Source: Chloroflexota bacterium
GTDB lineage: Bacteria; Chloroflexota; Anaerolineae; Anaerolineales; Villigracilaceae
Assembly (NCBI GenBank): GCA_013388855.1
Contig: JACAEM010000022.1
Span: 1-64,000, forward strand
Direction of reading: 5' to 3'
DNA: 64,000 nucleotides
Shown here: piece after piece, positions 53,077 through 62,657 of the stretch
How positions within the stretch are numbered: the stretch's first letter is position 1
Layout: the number at the start of each line of letters is the position of its first letter
Notes under the pieces: model-generated
What the model was told of the DNA's origin: nothing
Seen by the model: only the letters and a program-made list of their open reading frames with translations
Database searches by the model: none
Made by a program: the position numbers and the translations under genes

Positions 53077-53104
53077 AAAAAACAGTTCTAGAGAACTGTT
53101 TTTT
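53077..53104. terminator. AT-flanked hairpin in the opp-mscL divergent region
   Basis: AAAAAACAGTTCT-AG-AGAACTGTTTTTT, with A and T runs on the outer arms, a bidirectional terminator shape. No gene is known to end here; it sits between two divergent promoters and so may insulate them or end a small RNA. The rest of the 303-base region holds the two promoters and the operator only. Confidence 0.65.
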
Positions 53105-53176
53105 ACAACACTCCAGCAGGATGACAGGGCAGCGATTGAAGTTGCAGGGATATACCGTCAAACGTTTCCATATTCG

Positions 53177-53205
53177 TTGACATCCCCTTTTCCAAACGGT
53201 AGAAT
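53177..53205 (+). promoter_or_regulatory. Promoter of mscL
   Basis: TTGACA (53177-53182), 17 bases, TAGAAT (53200-53205). Followed by the strong ribosome site GGAGGAGG before the ATG at 53245. Confidence 0.8.
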
Positions 53206-53244
53206 ACATTTGGACACGATATTTTTCATCTGGAGGAGGTTTTC

Positions 53245-53631
53245 ATGCTGAAAGAATTCAAGGAGTTCGCCATGCGCGGCAACGTCATGGACCTGGCAAT
53301 TGCAGTAATCATCGGCGGCGCGTTCGGAAAGATCATTGCCTCGCTCGTCAACGATGTGCTGATGCCGTTGATCGGGCTGTTACTCGGCGGACTCGACTTT
53401 AGCGGGCTGGCGATCACCGTACGTGACGCGTCCATCAAGTATGGTTTGTTCATCCAAGCCATTGTGGACTTCATCATCGTTGCTTTTGTCATCTTCCTGT
53501 TGGTACGGACAATGAATAAGATGAAGAAACCGGCTCCTGCGGCGGAACCCACCACCAAGGATTGTCCACACTGTTTCACCGCCATCCCCATCAAAGCCAC
53601 ACGCTGCCCGAATTGCACTTCGCAATTGTAA
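53245..53631 (+). CDS. mscL: Large-conductance mechanosensitive channel with C-terminal zinc ribbon
   Basis: A 128-residue MscL that opens under membrane tension to release solutes. The N-terminal [25 protein letters not shown] and the second helix (about 70-90) are typical. Unlike standard MscL, residues about 105-128 carry a zinc-ribbon (C107, C110, C121, C124) after a proline/alanine linker. This replaces the usual C-terminal helical bundle. Terminator follows. Confidence 0.95.
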   Translation: MLKEFKEFAMRGNVMDLAIAVIIGGAFGKIIASLVNDVLMPLIGLLLGGLDFSGLAITVRDASIKYGLFIQAIVDFIIVAFVIFLLVRTMNKMKKPAPAAEPTTKDCPHCFTAIPIKATRCPNCTSQL

Positions 53632-53651
53632 ATTTCATACCCAACAGCATG

Positions 53652-53690
53652 AAGTAGAGAGTAGGTTTGTGATAGACTACTCTCTACTTT
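53652..53690 (+). terminator. Terminator after mscL
   Basis: AAGTAGAGAGTAG and CTACTCTCTACTT form a 13-bp stem; a short T-rich run follows. Confidence 0.75.
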
Positions 53691-53747
53691 CTATTTCAAA
53701 GAGCGTATTTGACGTTCTCTACCGTCAATGTTGCGCCAGGTTATTTC

Positions 53748-55913
53748 ATGGACTTTCTCGATAAACTCAACAACCAACAGCGCGCCGCGGTCACAGCGGG
53801 GAACGGACCCGTTTTGGTCGTGGCAGGACCGGGGTCCGGCAAGACGCGGGTGCTGACCCAGCGAATCGCCTACCTTATCGCAGAGGAGGGCGTCCGCCCC
53901 TGGCAGATTCTGGCGGTCACCTTCACGAATAAAGCAGCCAGGGAAATGGGCGAGCGCGTCAAAAAACTGCTCCCCGACCAAGCCATCGAGGGGATCATGC
54001 TTGGCACCTTCCACTCGATCTGCGGGCGCATCCTGCGGCGCGAAACGGAATACCTGCCCATCCAGTCGAACTTCGTCATCTTTGATACTGACGACCAGGA
54101 ACGGATCGTCAAGAACGTCATCCGTGAATTCAATATCAACGAGAAGTTGTACCGCCCCGCCAGTGTGCTGGGAGCGATCTCGCGCGCCAAGAACGAGTTG
54201 ATCACAGCGGACGACTATCCCACCCAGACCTATCGCGATGAGATCGTGAAGCGCGTGTACGCCGAATATCAAAAGCGGCTGGTTGCCAGCAACGCCGTGG
54301 ACTTCGACGACATGCTGATGTACACCGCGCGCCTGCTGGAGGAAAACCCGTCGGTACGGGATAAATACGCACAACGCTTCCGCCACGTGTTAGTGGACGA
54401 GTTTCAAGATACAAACCTGGCGCAATACGCACTGGTCAAGCAGCTCGCTTCCTTTAATAGGAATATCTTTTGCGTGGGCGATCCCGACCAGTCGATTTAT
54501 GCCTGGCGCGGCGCAGACTGGCGCAACGTGCAGCGCTTCGAGCAGGATTTTCCCGATGCACAGACGATTTTGCTCGAGCAGAATTATCGCTCGCGGCAGA
54601 CCATTCTCGACGCGGCAATGGGAGTAATCGATCGCGCTCACAACCGGCGCAAGAAAAAATTATTCACCGACCGCGGCGAAGGAGAGAAAATCTTCTTTTA
54701 CGAAGCGCCCGATGATTACGCCGAAGCATCGTTTGTTGTGGATACCATCGCACAACTCGTCGCATCACGCCAGTTCGAGCCGGGCGATTGTGCGGTGATG
54801 TATCGAACCAATGCCATGTCCCGCCTCATTGAAGAAGCGTTCTTGCAGGCACGGCTTCCCTATCGTCTGGTCGGCGCGCAGCGATTCTATGGGCGCCGCG
54901 AGGTCAAAGACATCATCGCCTTCCTGCGTCTCGTCCACAACCCTGCCGACGAAGCCAGCCTCGACCGCGTGATCAACGTCCCGCCGCGCGGCATCGGTGA
55001 CAAGACACTGACCACTTTACATTTGGTTGCCCGTCAGAACAATCTGCAACCCGGTCATGTACTTCTCGATCTGGCACGCGGTAAAGAATCCCCTTATTGG
55101 GAATCGTTTTCAGGTCGCGCCGCGCTTCCTCTGGCTGACTTCGGCGGGATGCTTGCCACCTGGCGCACCGCTGCATTGTCGCTCACTGTGCCCGAGCTCT
55201 TCGACCGTGTGGTCAAAGACCTTGGGTACAAGGAATACATCGACGATGAATCCGAAGAAGGCGAAGACCACTGGGAGAACGTGGATGAATTGCGGCGGCT
55301 CACCCTCGAGTATTCCACCCGCACGCTCGACGAGTTCCTCGAGAACATCGCCCTCGTCTCCGATCAGGACACCATCACCGAAGGCAACGTGCCCACACTG
55401 CTCACCCTCCATGCTGCCAAGGGCCTGGAATTCGGCGCGGTCTTCATCGTCGGTCTCGATGACGGCATCCTGCCGCACAGCCGTTCGTTCGACGAGCCCG
55501 AAGGCATGGAGGAGGAACGCCGTCTCTTTTATGTGGGCATCACGCGCGCCAAAGATAAACTTTATCTCATCCGCTCCATTCAACGCGGTGGGCGCGGCTC
55601 ACAAGAGGAAACCTTCCCCTCCCGCTTTTTGGACGATATTCCTGCAGACTTGCTCATTGGTAAAACGCGGACCGGACGCGCCATGCGAGGCGCGCCTGCC
55701 GAGACAAAATGGGCGATTCACACCCGAACCCAATCTGCCTCCGTTATCGAGACCCAATTCCGCGCCGGGACGCGTGTCAAGCATTCTTCCTGGGGCGAGG
55801 GCATCGTGCTCGACAGCAAGATCCAGGATGACGACGAGATCGTGGATGTGGTGTTTAACTCCGTAGGCATAAAAAGACTTTCCGCAAGTCTGGCGAATTT
55901 GAAAATCATCTAG
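53748..55913 (+). CDS. pcrA: UvrD/PcrA-family ATP-dependent DNA helicase
   Basis: A 721-residue superfamily 1 helicase for repair and replication restart. Motifs in order: Q-like LNNQQRAAV, Walker A AGPGSGKTRVLTQRIAYL, Ia TFTNKAAREMGERV, II DEFQDTN, III GDPDQSIYAWRGAD, IV QNYRSRQTIL, V TLHAAKGLEF, VI RRLFYVGITRAK. A C-terminal segment (FRAGTRVKHSSWGEGIVL) resembles the PcrA RNA-polymerase-binding tail. ATG 53748 replaces an upstream TTG at 53709 because it starts with the typical MDFLDKLN. Confidence 0.96.
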   Translation: MDFLDKLNNQQRAAVTAGNGPVLVVAGPGSGKTRVLTQRIAYLIAEEGVRPWQILAVTFTNKAAREMGERVKKLLPDQAIEGIMLGTFHSICGRILRRETEYLPIQSNFVIFDTDDQERIVKNVIREFNINEKLYRPASVLGAISRAKNELITADDYPTQTYRDEIVKRVYAEYQKRLVASNAVDFDDMLMYTARLLEENPSVRDKYAQRFRHVLVDEFQDTNLAQYALVKQLASFNRNIFCVGDPDQSIYAWRGADWRNVQRFEQDFPDAQTILLEQNYRSRQTILDAAMGVIDRAHNRRKKKLFTDRGEGEKIFFYEAPDDYAEASFVVDTIAQLVASRQFEPGDCAVMYRTNAMSRLIEEAFLQARLPYRLVGAQRFYGRREVKDIIAFLRLVHNPADEASLDRVINVPPRGIGDKTLTTLHLVARQNNLQPGHVLLDLARGKESPYWESFSGRAALPLADFGGMLATWRTAALSLTVPELFDRVVKDLGYKEYIDDESEEGEDHWENVDELRRLTLEYSTRTLDEFLENIALVSDQDTITEGNVPTLLTLHAAKGLEFGAVFIVGLDDGILPHSRSFDEPEGMEEERRLFYVGITRAKDKLYLIRSIQRGGRGSQEETFPSRFLDDIPADLLIGKTRTGRAMRGAPAETKWAIHTRTQSASVIETQFRAGTRVKHSSWGEGIVLDSKIQDDDEIVDVVFNSVGIKRLSASLANLKII

Positions 55914-55918
55914 TGGCG

Positions 55919-55987
55919 TGTCATGCTGAGCGAAGCGAAGCATCTCTACGACCATAAAAGAGACTCTTCGCTCCGCTCAGAGTGACA
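55919..55987. repeat. TGTCATGCTGAGCG-type palindromic repeat
   Basis: TGTCATGCTGAGCGAAGCG and its approximate inverse CGCTCAGAGTGACA form a long imperfect stem. It lies between pcrA and the aldo/keto reductase gene. Confidence 0.8.
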
Positions 55988-56005
55988 TATAAAGAAGGAA
56001 ACATT

Positions 56006-56989
56006 ATGCAATACACAAACCTCGGTAAAACTGGAATGAAAGTTTCACGGTTGTGCCTCGGCATGATGAGTTATGGCTCGAAGAATTGGCGTGAATGGGT
56101 ATTGGATGAAGAGGAAGCCAAGCCCTTCGTACGATGCGCGCTGGATGCGGGTATCAACTTCTTTGACACTGCTGATGTCTATTCACTCGGCGAGAGCGAG
56201 AAAATCACCGGCAACCTGCTCAAATTCTTTGGTGTGCGGCGCGAGAATGTGATCGTCGCCACCAAGGTGAATGGGCAGATGAGTGACGACATCAACGACA
56301 AGGGACTCTCACGCAAGCACATTCTGGATTCCATCGACAAATCCCTCAAACGCCTGCAAATGGACTACGTGGACCTGTACCAAATCCATCGCTGGGATTA
56401 CGAGACGCCCATCGAGGAGACGATGGAAGCGTTGAACGACATCGTCCGCGCGGGCAAGGCGCGCTACATCGGAGCCTCGTCCATGTTCGCATGGCAATTC
56501 TCCAAAGCGCAGTACACAGCCCAACGTAACGGTTGGACACGGTTCGTTTCCATGCAGAATCACTACAATCTTGTGTACCGCGAAGAGGAACGGGAGATGA
56601 TCCCGCTGTGCATCGATCAGGGAGTCGGTCTCATCCCCTGGAGCCCGATGGCGCGTGGCTTCTTCGCCAAAAACCGCACACGGGATGGTGGCGGAGAGAC
56701 GGCGCGCGCCAAAGCCGACCCCTTTGCAAAACAGTTGTACTTCCGCGAGGAGGATTTCACCGTTGCCGAGCGCGCCAATGAGATCGCTGATGCGCATGGC
56801 GTTACCGGTTCGCAGATCGCGCTGGCATGGCTGTTGAGCAAACCGCACATTACCTCCCCCATCGTCGGCGCGACCAAACTGGATCACCTCGAACAAGCCA
56901 TCGCCGCGCTCGAGATCAAACTTTCGGAGGAGGAGATCAAGCGGCTGGAGGAACCCTACAAGCCGCATCCCATCCTGGGACATTCGTGA
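56006..56989 (+). CDS. Aldo/keto reductase
   Basis: A 327-residue NADP-dependent oxidoreductase of the aldo/keto reductase family. Catalytic residues are in FFDTADVYSLGESE (D and Y), VATKVNG (K) and YQIHRWD (H). It most resembles the YajO/IolS-type open-chain group. ATG 56006 has AAGGAA upstream. The usual substrates are sugars or aldehydes; not determined here. Confidence 0.92.
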   Translation: MQYTNLGKTGMKVSRLCLGMMSYGSKNWREWVLDEEEAKPFVRCALDAGINFFDTADVYSLGESEKITGNLLKFFGVRRENVIVATKVNGQMSDDINDKGLSRKHILDSIDKSLKRLQMDYVDLYQIHRWDYETPIEETMEALNDIVRAGKARYIGASSMFAWQFSKAQYTAQRNGWTRFVSMQNHYNLVYREEEREMIPLCIDQGVGLIPWSPMARGFFAKNRTRDGGGETARAKADPFAKQLYFREEDFTVAERANEIADAHGVTGSQIALAWLLSKPHITSPIVGATKLDHLEQAIAALEIKLSEEEIKRLEEPYKPHPILGHS

Positions 56990-56997
56990 CATCCACC

Positions 56998-57034
56998 GCT
57001 CCCTTCGGGACTTGGGCCCGAAGGGAGCTTTTCT
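56998..57034 (+). terminator. Terminator of the aldo/keto reductase gene
   Basis: GCTCCCTTCGGG and CCCGAAGGGAGC pair; TTTTCTTT follows. Confidence 0.85.
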
Positions 57035-57137
57035 TTGAACCATCGAAACCGTGAAGGGAACGGTAACGAACCCTTACTGTTTCCCGTCTTTTCATTGGTA
57101 CAATACGCTGGAACTGAAATCAATCCTGGAGGACCCC

Positions 57138-58172
57138 GTGTCGGAAACCTTCAAAATCGTGATTCCCATGGCAGGCTGGGGCACGCGCATGCGTCCCCAC
57201 ACGTTCAGCAAGCCCAAACCGCTCGTCAGCGTGGCAGGCAAGACCACGCTCGAACACCTGCTCGACATGTTCAAGACCATGCCCAACCCGGAGAACCTTG
57301 AATATGTTTTCATCCTCAGCCCGTTCCTCGGCGAGATTCAGATTCCTGCGTTCATCAAAGAAAAATATCCGAACATCAAGGCTCATTACGTGGTGCAACA
57401 CGAGATGAAGGGACAGTCCCACGCCCTGTGGCTGGCTCGCAAATACCTGCATGGACCGATGCAGATGGTCTTCTCCGATACGCTCATCGAAACGGATTTC
57501 TCGTTCCTCGCGCACGAGACGGCTGATTCCGTTGCCTGGGTGATGCCTGTCCCCGACCCGCGCCGCTTCGGCGTGGCGGAACTTGGCGGGGATGGATACG
57601 TGAAGCGTTTCATCGAGAAACCCCAGACGATGGAGAACAATCTCGTCATCGCCGGATGCTATTACTTCAAGGAAGGAAAGGAACTGGTCGCCGCCATCGA
57701 GGAACAATTCGAGCGTAACATGACCCTCAAGAACGAATTCTTCCTGGCAGACGCCATGTCCATCATGATCGAACGCGGGACGAAGATCCGCACTCATCAG
57801 ATCAGCACCTGGCTCGACACCGGGACCATCGACGCGACCCTCGAAACGAACAAAATCCTGCTCGAACGCGGCGCGGCAAACGTCATGCAGGATGAGAACC
57901 GGGGCACCATCCGGATTCTGGCGCCCTCCTTCGTGCATCCCAGCGCGGAGATCAGCGAAGCAGTAATCGGACCCCACGCCTCCATCGGCGCAAACTGCAA
58001 GATCAGTCAGGCGGTCGTTCAGGAAAGCATCATCGAAGAAGGCACGGAACTCAAACGCACCGCCCTGACCCGTTCGCTGATCGGGCGCAACTGTTATGTG
58101 GAAGGACAACCGAACAAGGAAGAGCCCATGTCGTTGAACATTGGCGACAGCAGTTCGGTGATTGCAAAATAA
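57138..58172 (+). CDS. Glucose-1-phosphate nucleotidyltransferase-like protein
   Basis: A 344-residue sugar nucleotidyltransferase. The N-terminal VIPMAGWGTRMRPHTFSKPKPL is the nucleotide-binding motif; FSDTLIE and RFIEKP follow. A C-terminal left-handed beta-helix stretch (about 265-330) has acyl-transferase-like hexapeptides (PSAEISEAVIGPHASIGANCKI), as in dTDP-glucose or GDP-mannose pyrophosphorylase relatives. GTG 57138 has GGAGG before it; the upstream ATG is too far. A TACAAT at 57099-57104 may be its -10. It probably feeds polysaccharide synthesis. Confidence 0.88.
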   Translation: MSETFKIVIPMAGWGTRMRPHTFSKPKPLVSVAGKTTLEHLLDMFKTMPNPENLEYVFILSPFLGEIQIPAFIKEKYPNIKAHYVVQHEMKGQSHALWLARKYLHGPMQMVFSDTLIETDFSFLAHETADSVAWVMPVPDPRRFGVAELGGDGYVKRFIEKPQTMENNLVIAGCYYFKEGKELVAAIEEQFERNMTLKNEFFLADAMSIMIERGTKIRTHQISTWLDTGTIDATLETNKILLERGAANVMQDENRGTIRILAPSFVHPSAEISEAVIGPHASIGANCKISQAVVQESIIEEGTELKRTALTRSLIGRNCYVEGQPNKEEPMSLNIGDSSSVIAK

Positions 58173-58382
58173 ATGAACACGGTCGAGTGCCGCTCCGACT
58201 CCACCTTCGCGGAACGTCCGCTCTCCCTCACTTGGGGTGGCGTCCGCTATGAGATCGCGGAGATCGTGGCACGCTGGCGCGGACCCGGCGAAAAGGGCTT
58301 TCGCGTGAAGACCACGGACGGACAGGCTTTCGATCTCACCTATCGGGAACTTTCCGATGAGTGGTTGATACAACCAATCTAA
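58173..58382 (+). CDS. Small beta-rich protein resembling DUF6504
   Basis: A 69-residue protein whose ATG directly follows the TAA of the preceding gene. The pattern TWGGVRYEIAEIVARW and DGQAFDLTYRELSDEWLI resembles DUF6504 proteins seen near translesion polymerases, but the match is from memory and uncertain. Function unknown. Confidence 0.65.
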   Translation: MNTVECRSDSTFAERPLSLTWGGVRYEIAEIVARWRGPGEKGFRVKTTDGQAFDLTYRELSDEWLIQPI

Positions 58383-58471
58383 TGTTATTGCGAGACATGC
58401 AGAGCCGGTTGAAGCAATTTCCTCACCAAAGTTGGGATTGCCTCGCTCGCTACCGTTCGCTCGCAATGGCA
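58383..58471. repeat. TCATTGCGAG-family palindromic repeat
   Basis: Starts ATGTTATTGCGAG, has GAAGCAATTTCC against GGGATTGCCTCG inside, and ends CTCGCAATGGCA. Same family as 17729 and 29516. Confidence 0.8.
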
Positions 58472-58490
58472 AAAAATTAATGGAGGCATC

Positions 58491-59669
<1,179 letters not shown>

Positions 59670-59749
59670 AGAAGTCCGCTCCGGCTGACAACGAGGCGCC
59701 TCCAAGCTTGCGAGACGCCCTTCAATTGCAGCAGACTCTCCCTATAATG

Positions 59750-59791
59750 ACGACAAAAATCCCCAAGATGTATCCTGGGGATTTTTGTCGT
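59750..59791. terminator. Bidirectional terminator between aminotransferase and cold-shock genes
   Basis: ACGACAAAAATCCCCA and TGGGGATTTTTGTCGT form a long perfect stem with A/T runs, suitable for both convergent genes. Confidence 0.9.
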
Positions 59792-59802
59792 TTGGTGGTC
59801 AA

Positions 59803-60015
59803 TTAGCCAACGATGATAACGTTGCTGGCTTGCAGTCCCTTGGGTCCCTGTTCGACAGTGAACTCGACCTTCTGGCCTTCCTGCAGGTTCTTGAACCCGT
59901 CAGCCTGAATGGCTGAGAAGTGGACGAAGACGTCCGGTCCGCCGTCACGGGCGAGAAAACCATAGCCTTTCGTTCCGTTGAACCACTTGACTGTACCGTT
60001 GATACGTTCCGACAT
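59803..60015 (-). CDS. cspA: Cold-shock-domain protein (CspA-like)
   Basis: A 70-residue cold-shock RNA chaperone. RNP-1 is KGYGFLARD and RNP-2 is VFVHFSAI. Ribosome site AAGGAGG at the right distance from ATG 60015. The message has a leader of about 142 bases with a perfect hairpin (60098-60120), as in cold-regulated csp transcripts. Confidence 0.96.
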   Translation of the reverse strand: MSERINGTVKWFNGTKGYGFLARDGGPDVFVHFSAIQADGFKNLQEGQKVEFTVEQGPKGLQASNVIIVG

Positions 60016-60097
60016 TTTTGCCTCCTTGGCAAATAAGAAATATGGAGGGTACTTCTGGTATTGCATCGGAGCCGCCTCACCGGCGGTAAAACAAAGC

Positions 60098-60120
60098 GGC
60101 TCACGGACGATCCGTGAGCC
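60098..60120 (-). promoter_or_regulatory. Hairpin in the cspA leader
   Basis: GGCTCACGGA-CGA-TCCGTGAGCC, a perfect 10-bp stem lying about 37 bases after the predicted start and 83 bases before the ATG. May take part in temperature-dependent folding. Confidence 0.65.
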
Positions 60121-60163
60121 AACCTGGTAAATCCAAAGCAACTACTGGTATCCTACAGGGCTT

Positions 60164-60192
60164 AAGATAACATGAGAAACCATCGGTGTCAA
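60164..60192 (-). promoter_or_regulatory. Promoter of the cold-shock gene
   Basis: Minus strand TTGACA (60187-60192), 17 bases, TATCTT (60164-60169). Expected start near 60157. Confidence 0.75.
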
Positions 60193-60264
60193 TGAGGATA
60201 TTCCACCGCCAGCGGGGAGCAGGTTAGAATTCAACCACAAAACCAAAGGAAACAGACCTGATAG

Positions 60265-60429
60265 ATGAACACGACCTCGCAACCTGGATTGATCTGGCAA
60301 GATTGGCAAAACAAGCTTATGACCGGACCCGGGCGGAGGCGGAATGAACAAAATTCCCGTATGGACAATGAACTCCATGAAGAATATGAGTGGATCGTTC
60401 CTGAAGTGTTGAGGGAGTTCATGGTGTAG
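60265..60429 (+). CDS. Possible short reading frame
   Basis: A 54-codon frame (from MNTTSQPGLIWQDW to VLREFMV) in the otherwise empty region between the cold-shock and oxidoreductase genes. AAAGGAAA lies about 17 bases before the ATG, which is too far for a good ribosome site. No family is recognised. The rest of 60193-60478 holds no other signal I can support. Confidence 0.3.
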   Translation: MNTTSQPGLIWQDWQNKLMTGPGRRRNEQNSRMDNELHEEYEWIVPEVLREFMV

Positions 60430-60478
60430 GAGAAAATTCTGAAAATTGAGCAAAACTCAAAATAATAGTGGAGGGCAC

Positions 60479-62128
60479 ATGACAGACTACGACACCATCG
60501 TCATTGGTTCGGGTGCGGGCGGGTTGACCGCCGCCGTCGCGCTGGCGCAGGCAGGCAGGCGCGTGCTGGTCCTCGAACAGCACGACCGCCCCGGCGGATG
60601 GACGCATTCCTTCACGCTTGGCGGCTATCGCTTCAGCCCCGGCGTGCATTACATCGGCGATTTGCAGGAGGGCGGCGGTCTGCGGCGCATCTACGACGGG
60701 CTGGGCGTCTCGCAGGATTTGGTCTTCTGCGAACTCAACCCCGATGGCTACGACCACATCGTCGTTGGCGAGAAGCGCGTGGATTTCCCCAAAGGGAAGG
60801 AGAATCTCATCGAGCGGCTGAAGAGTCACTTCCCGCGCGAGGCGCAGGGAATTGACGGCTACTTTCGCGACCTGACCGCCATGATGGACGGTCTGCGCGC
60901 GCTTGGCAGGCTGGAGAATCCACTCGCCGCGGCGAAGGGCGCGGGGAACGTCCTGAAGTGGATGCGCGCCACCGGCGCAGACCTCATCAACGCCCACGTC
61001 AGCGACCCCGTGCTGCGCGGCGTGCTGGCGGGTCAGTCGGGCGACCACGGTCTACCGCCCTCGCGGGTGAGCGCGTTCATGCACGCGGGAATCACCCATC
61101 ACTACCTCGAAGGCGGATACTACCCGCAGGGCGGCGCGTTCACCATTCCGCGCGCCTTCGTTCGGGCGTTGAAACGCGCGGGCGGCGAAATCCGCCTCAA
61201 GTCACGTGTGAAGCGGATAATGATGGAGGGGAGAAAAGTCTTAGGCGTGGAATTGGAATCGGGGGAGGAAATCCGCGCCGGAGTCGTCATCTCCAACGCC
61301 GACCCCGAAGTGACCTTCGGCAAGTTGATTGGGCGCGAGAATCTCTCGCCGAAGTTGCGCCGCAAACTGGACGGGCTGACGTATTCGACCTCCTGCCTGA
61401 GCCTGTTCTTTGCGACGGACATGGATCTGCGGGGGGCGGGTCTCGACTCGGGGAATTTCTGGTACTACGACCACCCTTCGACAGGCTCAGGGCAAGCGCC
61501 TGACGTTGACCGCATCTACGCCGACGGGCTGACGGACGCGCTCTTGCGCGAAGAGACGCCGCCCGGCATGTTCCTGACGGTGACGACGTTGAAAGACCCC
61601 TCGAAGATGCACACGCACGGCGCGACGGCGGGACATCACACCTGCGAGTCGTTCGCCTTTGTGTCGTATGACGCTTTTGCAAAGTGGGCGCACACGCGCT
61701 ATGGGACGCGTCCCGCCGACTACGAGGCGATGAAGGAAGACCTGGCGTGGCGCATGGTGCGCGGGCTGGAGAAGCGCATCCCCGGCTTGAGCAAACACAT
61801 CGTTTTCTGGAGTCTCGGCACGCCGCTGACGAACGAACATTATCTCAACGCGACGCGCGGCAATCTCTACGGCATCGAGAAGTCGCCGGGTCAGGTGGGT
61901 CCGCTGGGCTTCACGGCGCGGACGGAGTTCGAGGGGCTGTTCCTGTGCGGGGCGAGCACCACCAGTCACGGCGTGGCGGGAGTCACCGCTTCGGGCATCG
62001 AGGCGGCGAAGGCGGCGCTGAATTGTCGGACGAGGGATTTGCTGCGCGAGGGCGGCGCGGGTCCCAGGTTTCTGCCCGCGGAGGATTTGTCCGCGTGGGG
62101 GGAGGTGAGGGGGGTGGAGGAGGAGTGA
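60479..62128 (+). CDS. Phytoene desaturase/carotenoid isomerase-like FAD oxidoreductase
   Basis: A 549-residue flavoprotein of the CrtI/carotene isomerase type. The N-terminal FAD motif is VIGSGAGGLTAAVAL, followed by LEQHDRPGGWTHSF. The C-terminal motif GVAGVTASGIEAA is also typical. Substrates may be carotenoids or other polyenes or retinoid-like compounds. Residues 333-339 (PSTGSGQ) come from the dispersed repeat at 61474. ATG 60479 has GGAGGG before it. The C-terminal tail is Glu/Gly-rich. Confidence 0.9.
   Translation: MTDYDTIVIGSGAGGLTAAVALAQAGRRVLVLEQHDRPGGWTHSFTLGGYRFSPGVHYIGDLQEGGGLRRIYDGLGVSQDLVFCELNPDGYDHIVVGEKRVDFPKGKENLIERLKSHFPREAQGIDGYFRDLTAMMDGLRALGRLENPLAAAKGAGNVLKWMRATGADLINAHVSDPVLRGVLAGQSGDHGLPPSRVSAFMHAGITHHYLEGGYYPQGGAFTIPRAFVRALKRAGGEIRLKSRVKRIMMEGRKVLGVELESGEEIRAGVVISNADPEVTFGKLIGRENLSPKLRRKLDGLTYSTSCLSLFFATDMDLRGAGLDSGNFWYYDHPSTGSGQAPDVDRIYADGLTDALLREETPPGMFLTVTTLKDPSKMHTHGATAGHHTCESFAFVSYDAFAKWAHTRYGTRPADYEAMKEDLAWRMVRGLEKRIPGLSKHIVFWSLGTPLTNEHYLNATRGNLYGIEKSPGQVGPLGFTARTEFEGLFLCGASTTSHGVAGVTASGIEAAKAALNCRTRDLLREGGAGPRFLPAEDLSAWGEVRGVEEE
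61474..61492 (+). repeat. Dispersed repeat A, copy 3, inside the desaturase-like gene
   Basis: CCCTTCGACAGGCTCAGGG, read as PSTGSG in the same frame as the other two copies. Confidence 0.9.
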
Positions 62129-62236
62129 AAAACAGACAGGCTGCTCGACGGCAGGACGTGGGACGAGATGCCGCGAGAGGTCAATTTGGCGAGGGCGTAA
62201 ACGAATCGGCGGCGGAAGAGCCGCCGTTTTGTCTGT

Positions 62237-62584
62237 TCACCCTCCTGCAATCTTCACCCGATACCCTATCCGCTCCAGCACAGCCGCAATCCTCTCGCGG
62301 TGCTCGCCCTGGATTTCGATCACGCCGTCCTTGACCGTCCCGCCGGAGCCGCATTCCTGTTTGAGCGTTTTGGCGAGAGACTTCAAATCATCTTCGGCGA
62401 GCATCAAATTTTTCACCAGCGTCACCACCTTGCCGCCGCGTCCGCCCTTGTCACGGTGCAGGTAGGCGGTTTGTTGCTGAGGCGGGAGCGACGCCCCTCT
62501 CCTTGTAGGAGAGGAGGCGGGGGTGAGGTCCTTCTTGCGCAGGTCGCCCTCATCCGACGACCAGACGGTTCGATTATTTGACAT
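62237..62584 (-). CDS. eIF1/SUI1-family protein (YciH-like) with repeat-derived insert
   Basis: A 115-residue member of the translation-initiation factor eIF1/SUI1 family, found in some bacteria. The SUI1 core is DKGGRGGKVVTLVKN, followed by KQECGSGGTVKDG and IEIQGEHRERI. The N-terminal MSNNRTVWSSDEGD matches the YciH type. Between residues about 20 and 32 a palindromic repeat (62492-62528) adds TPASSPTRRGASL in frame. ATG 62584 is used; an in-frame ATG three codons earlier is possible. Confidence 0.88.
   Translation of the reverse strand: MSNNRTVWSSDEGDLRKKDLTPASSPTRRGASLPPQQQTAYLHRDKGGRGGKVVTLVKNLMLAEDDLKSLAKTLKQECGSGGTVKDGVIEIQGEHRERIAAVLERIGYRVKIAGG
62492..62528. repeat. Palindromic repeat inserted in the eIF1-like gene
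   Basis: The stem CCTCTCCT-TGT-AGGAGAGG (62496-62514) is perfect, flanked by GCCCC and GGCGGGGGTGAGG. It is read through in frame. Confidence 0.85.
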
Positions 62585-62657
62585 GGCAGCCATCCATCAT
62601 TGAAATCGAAAATAGTTTAGATGAAAGGAAGGGCGATGTCAATGTTATACTACCGTC

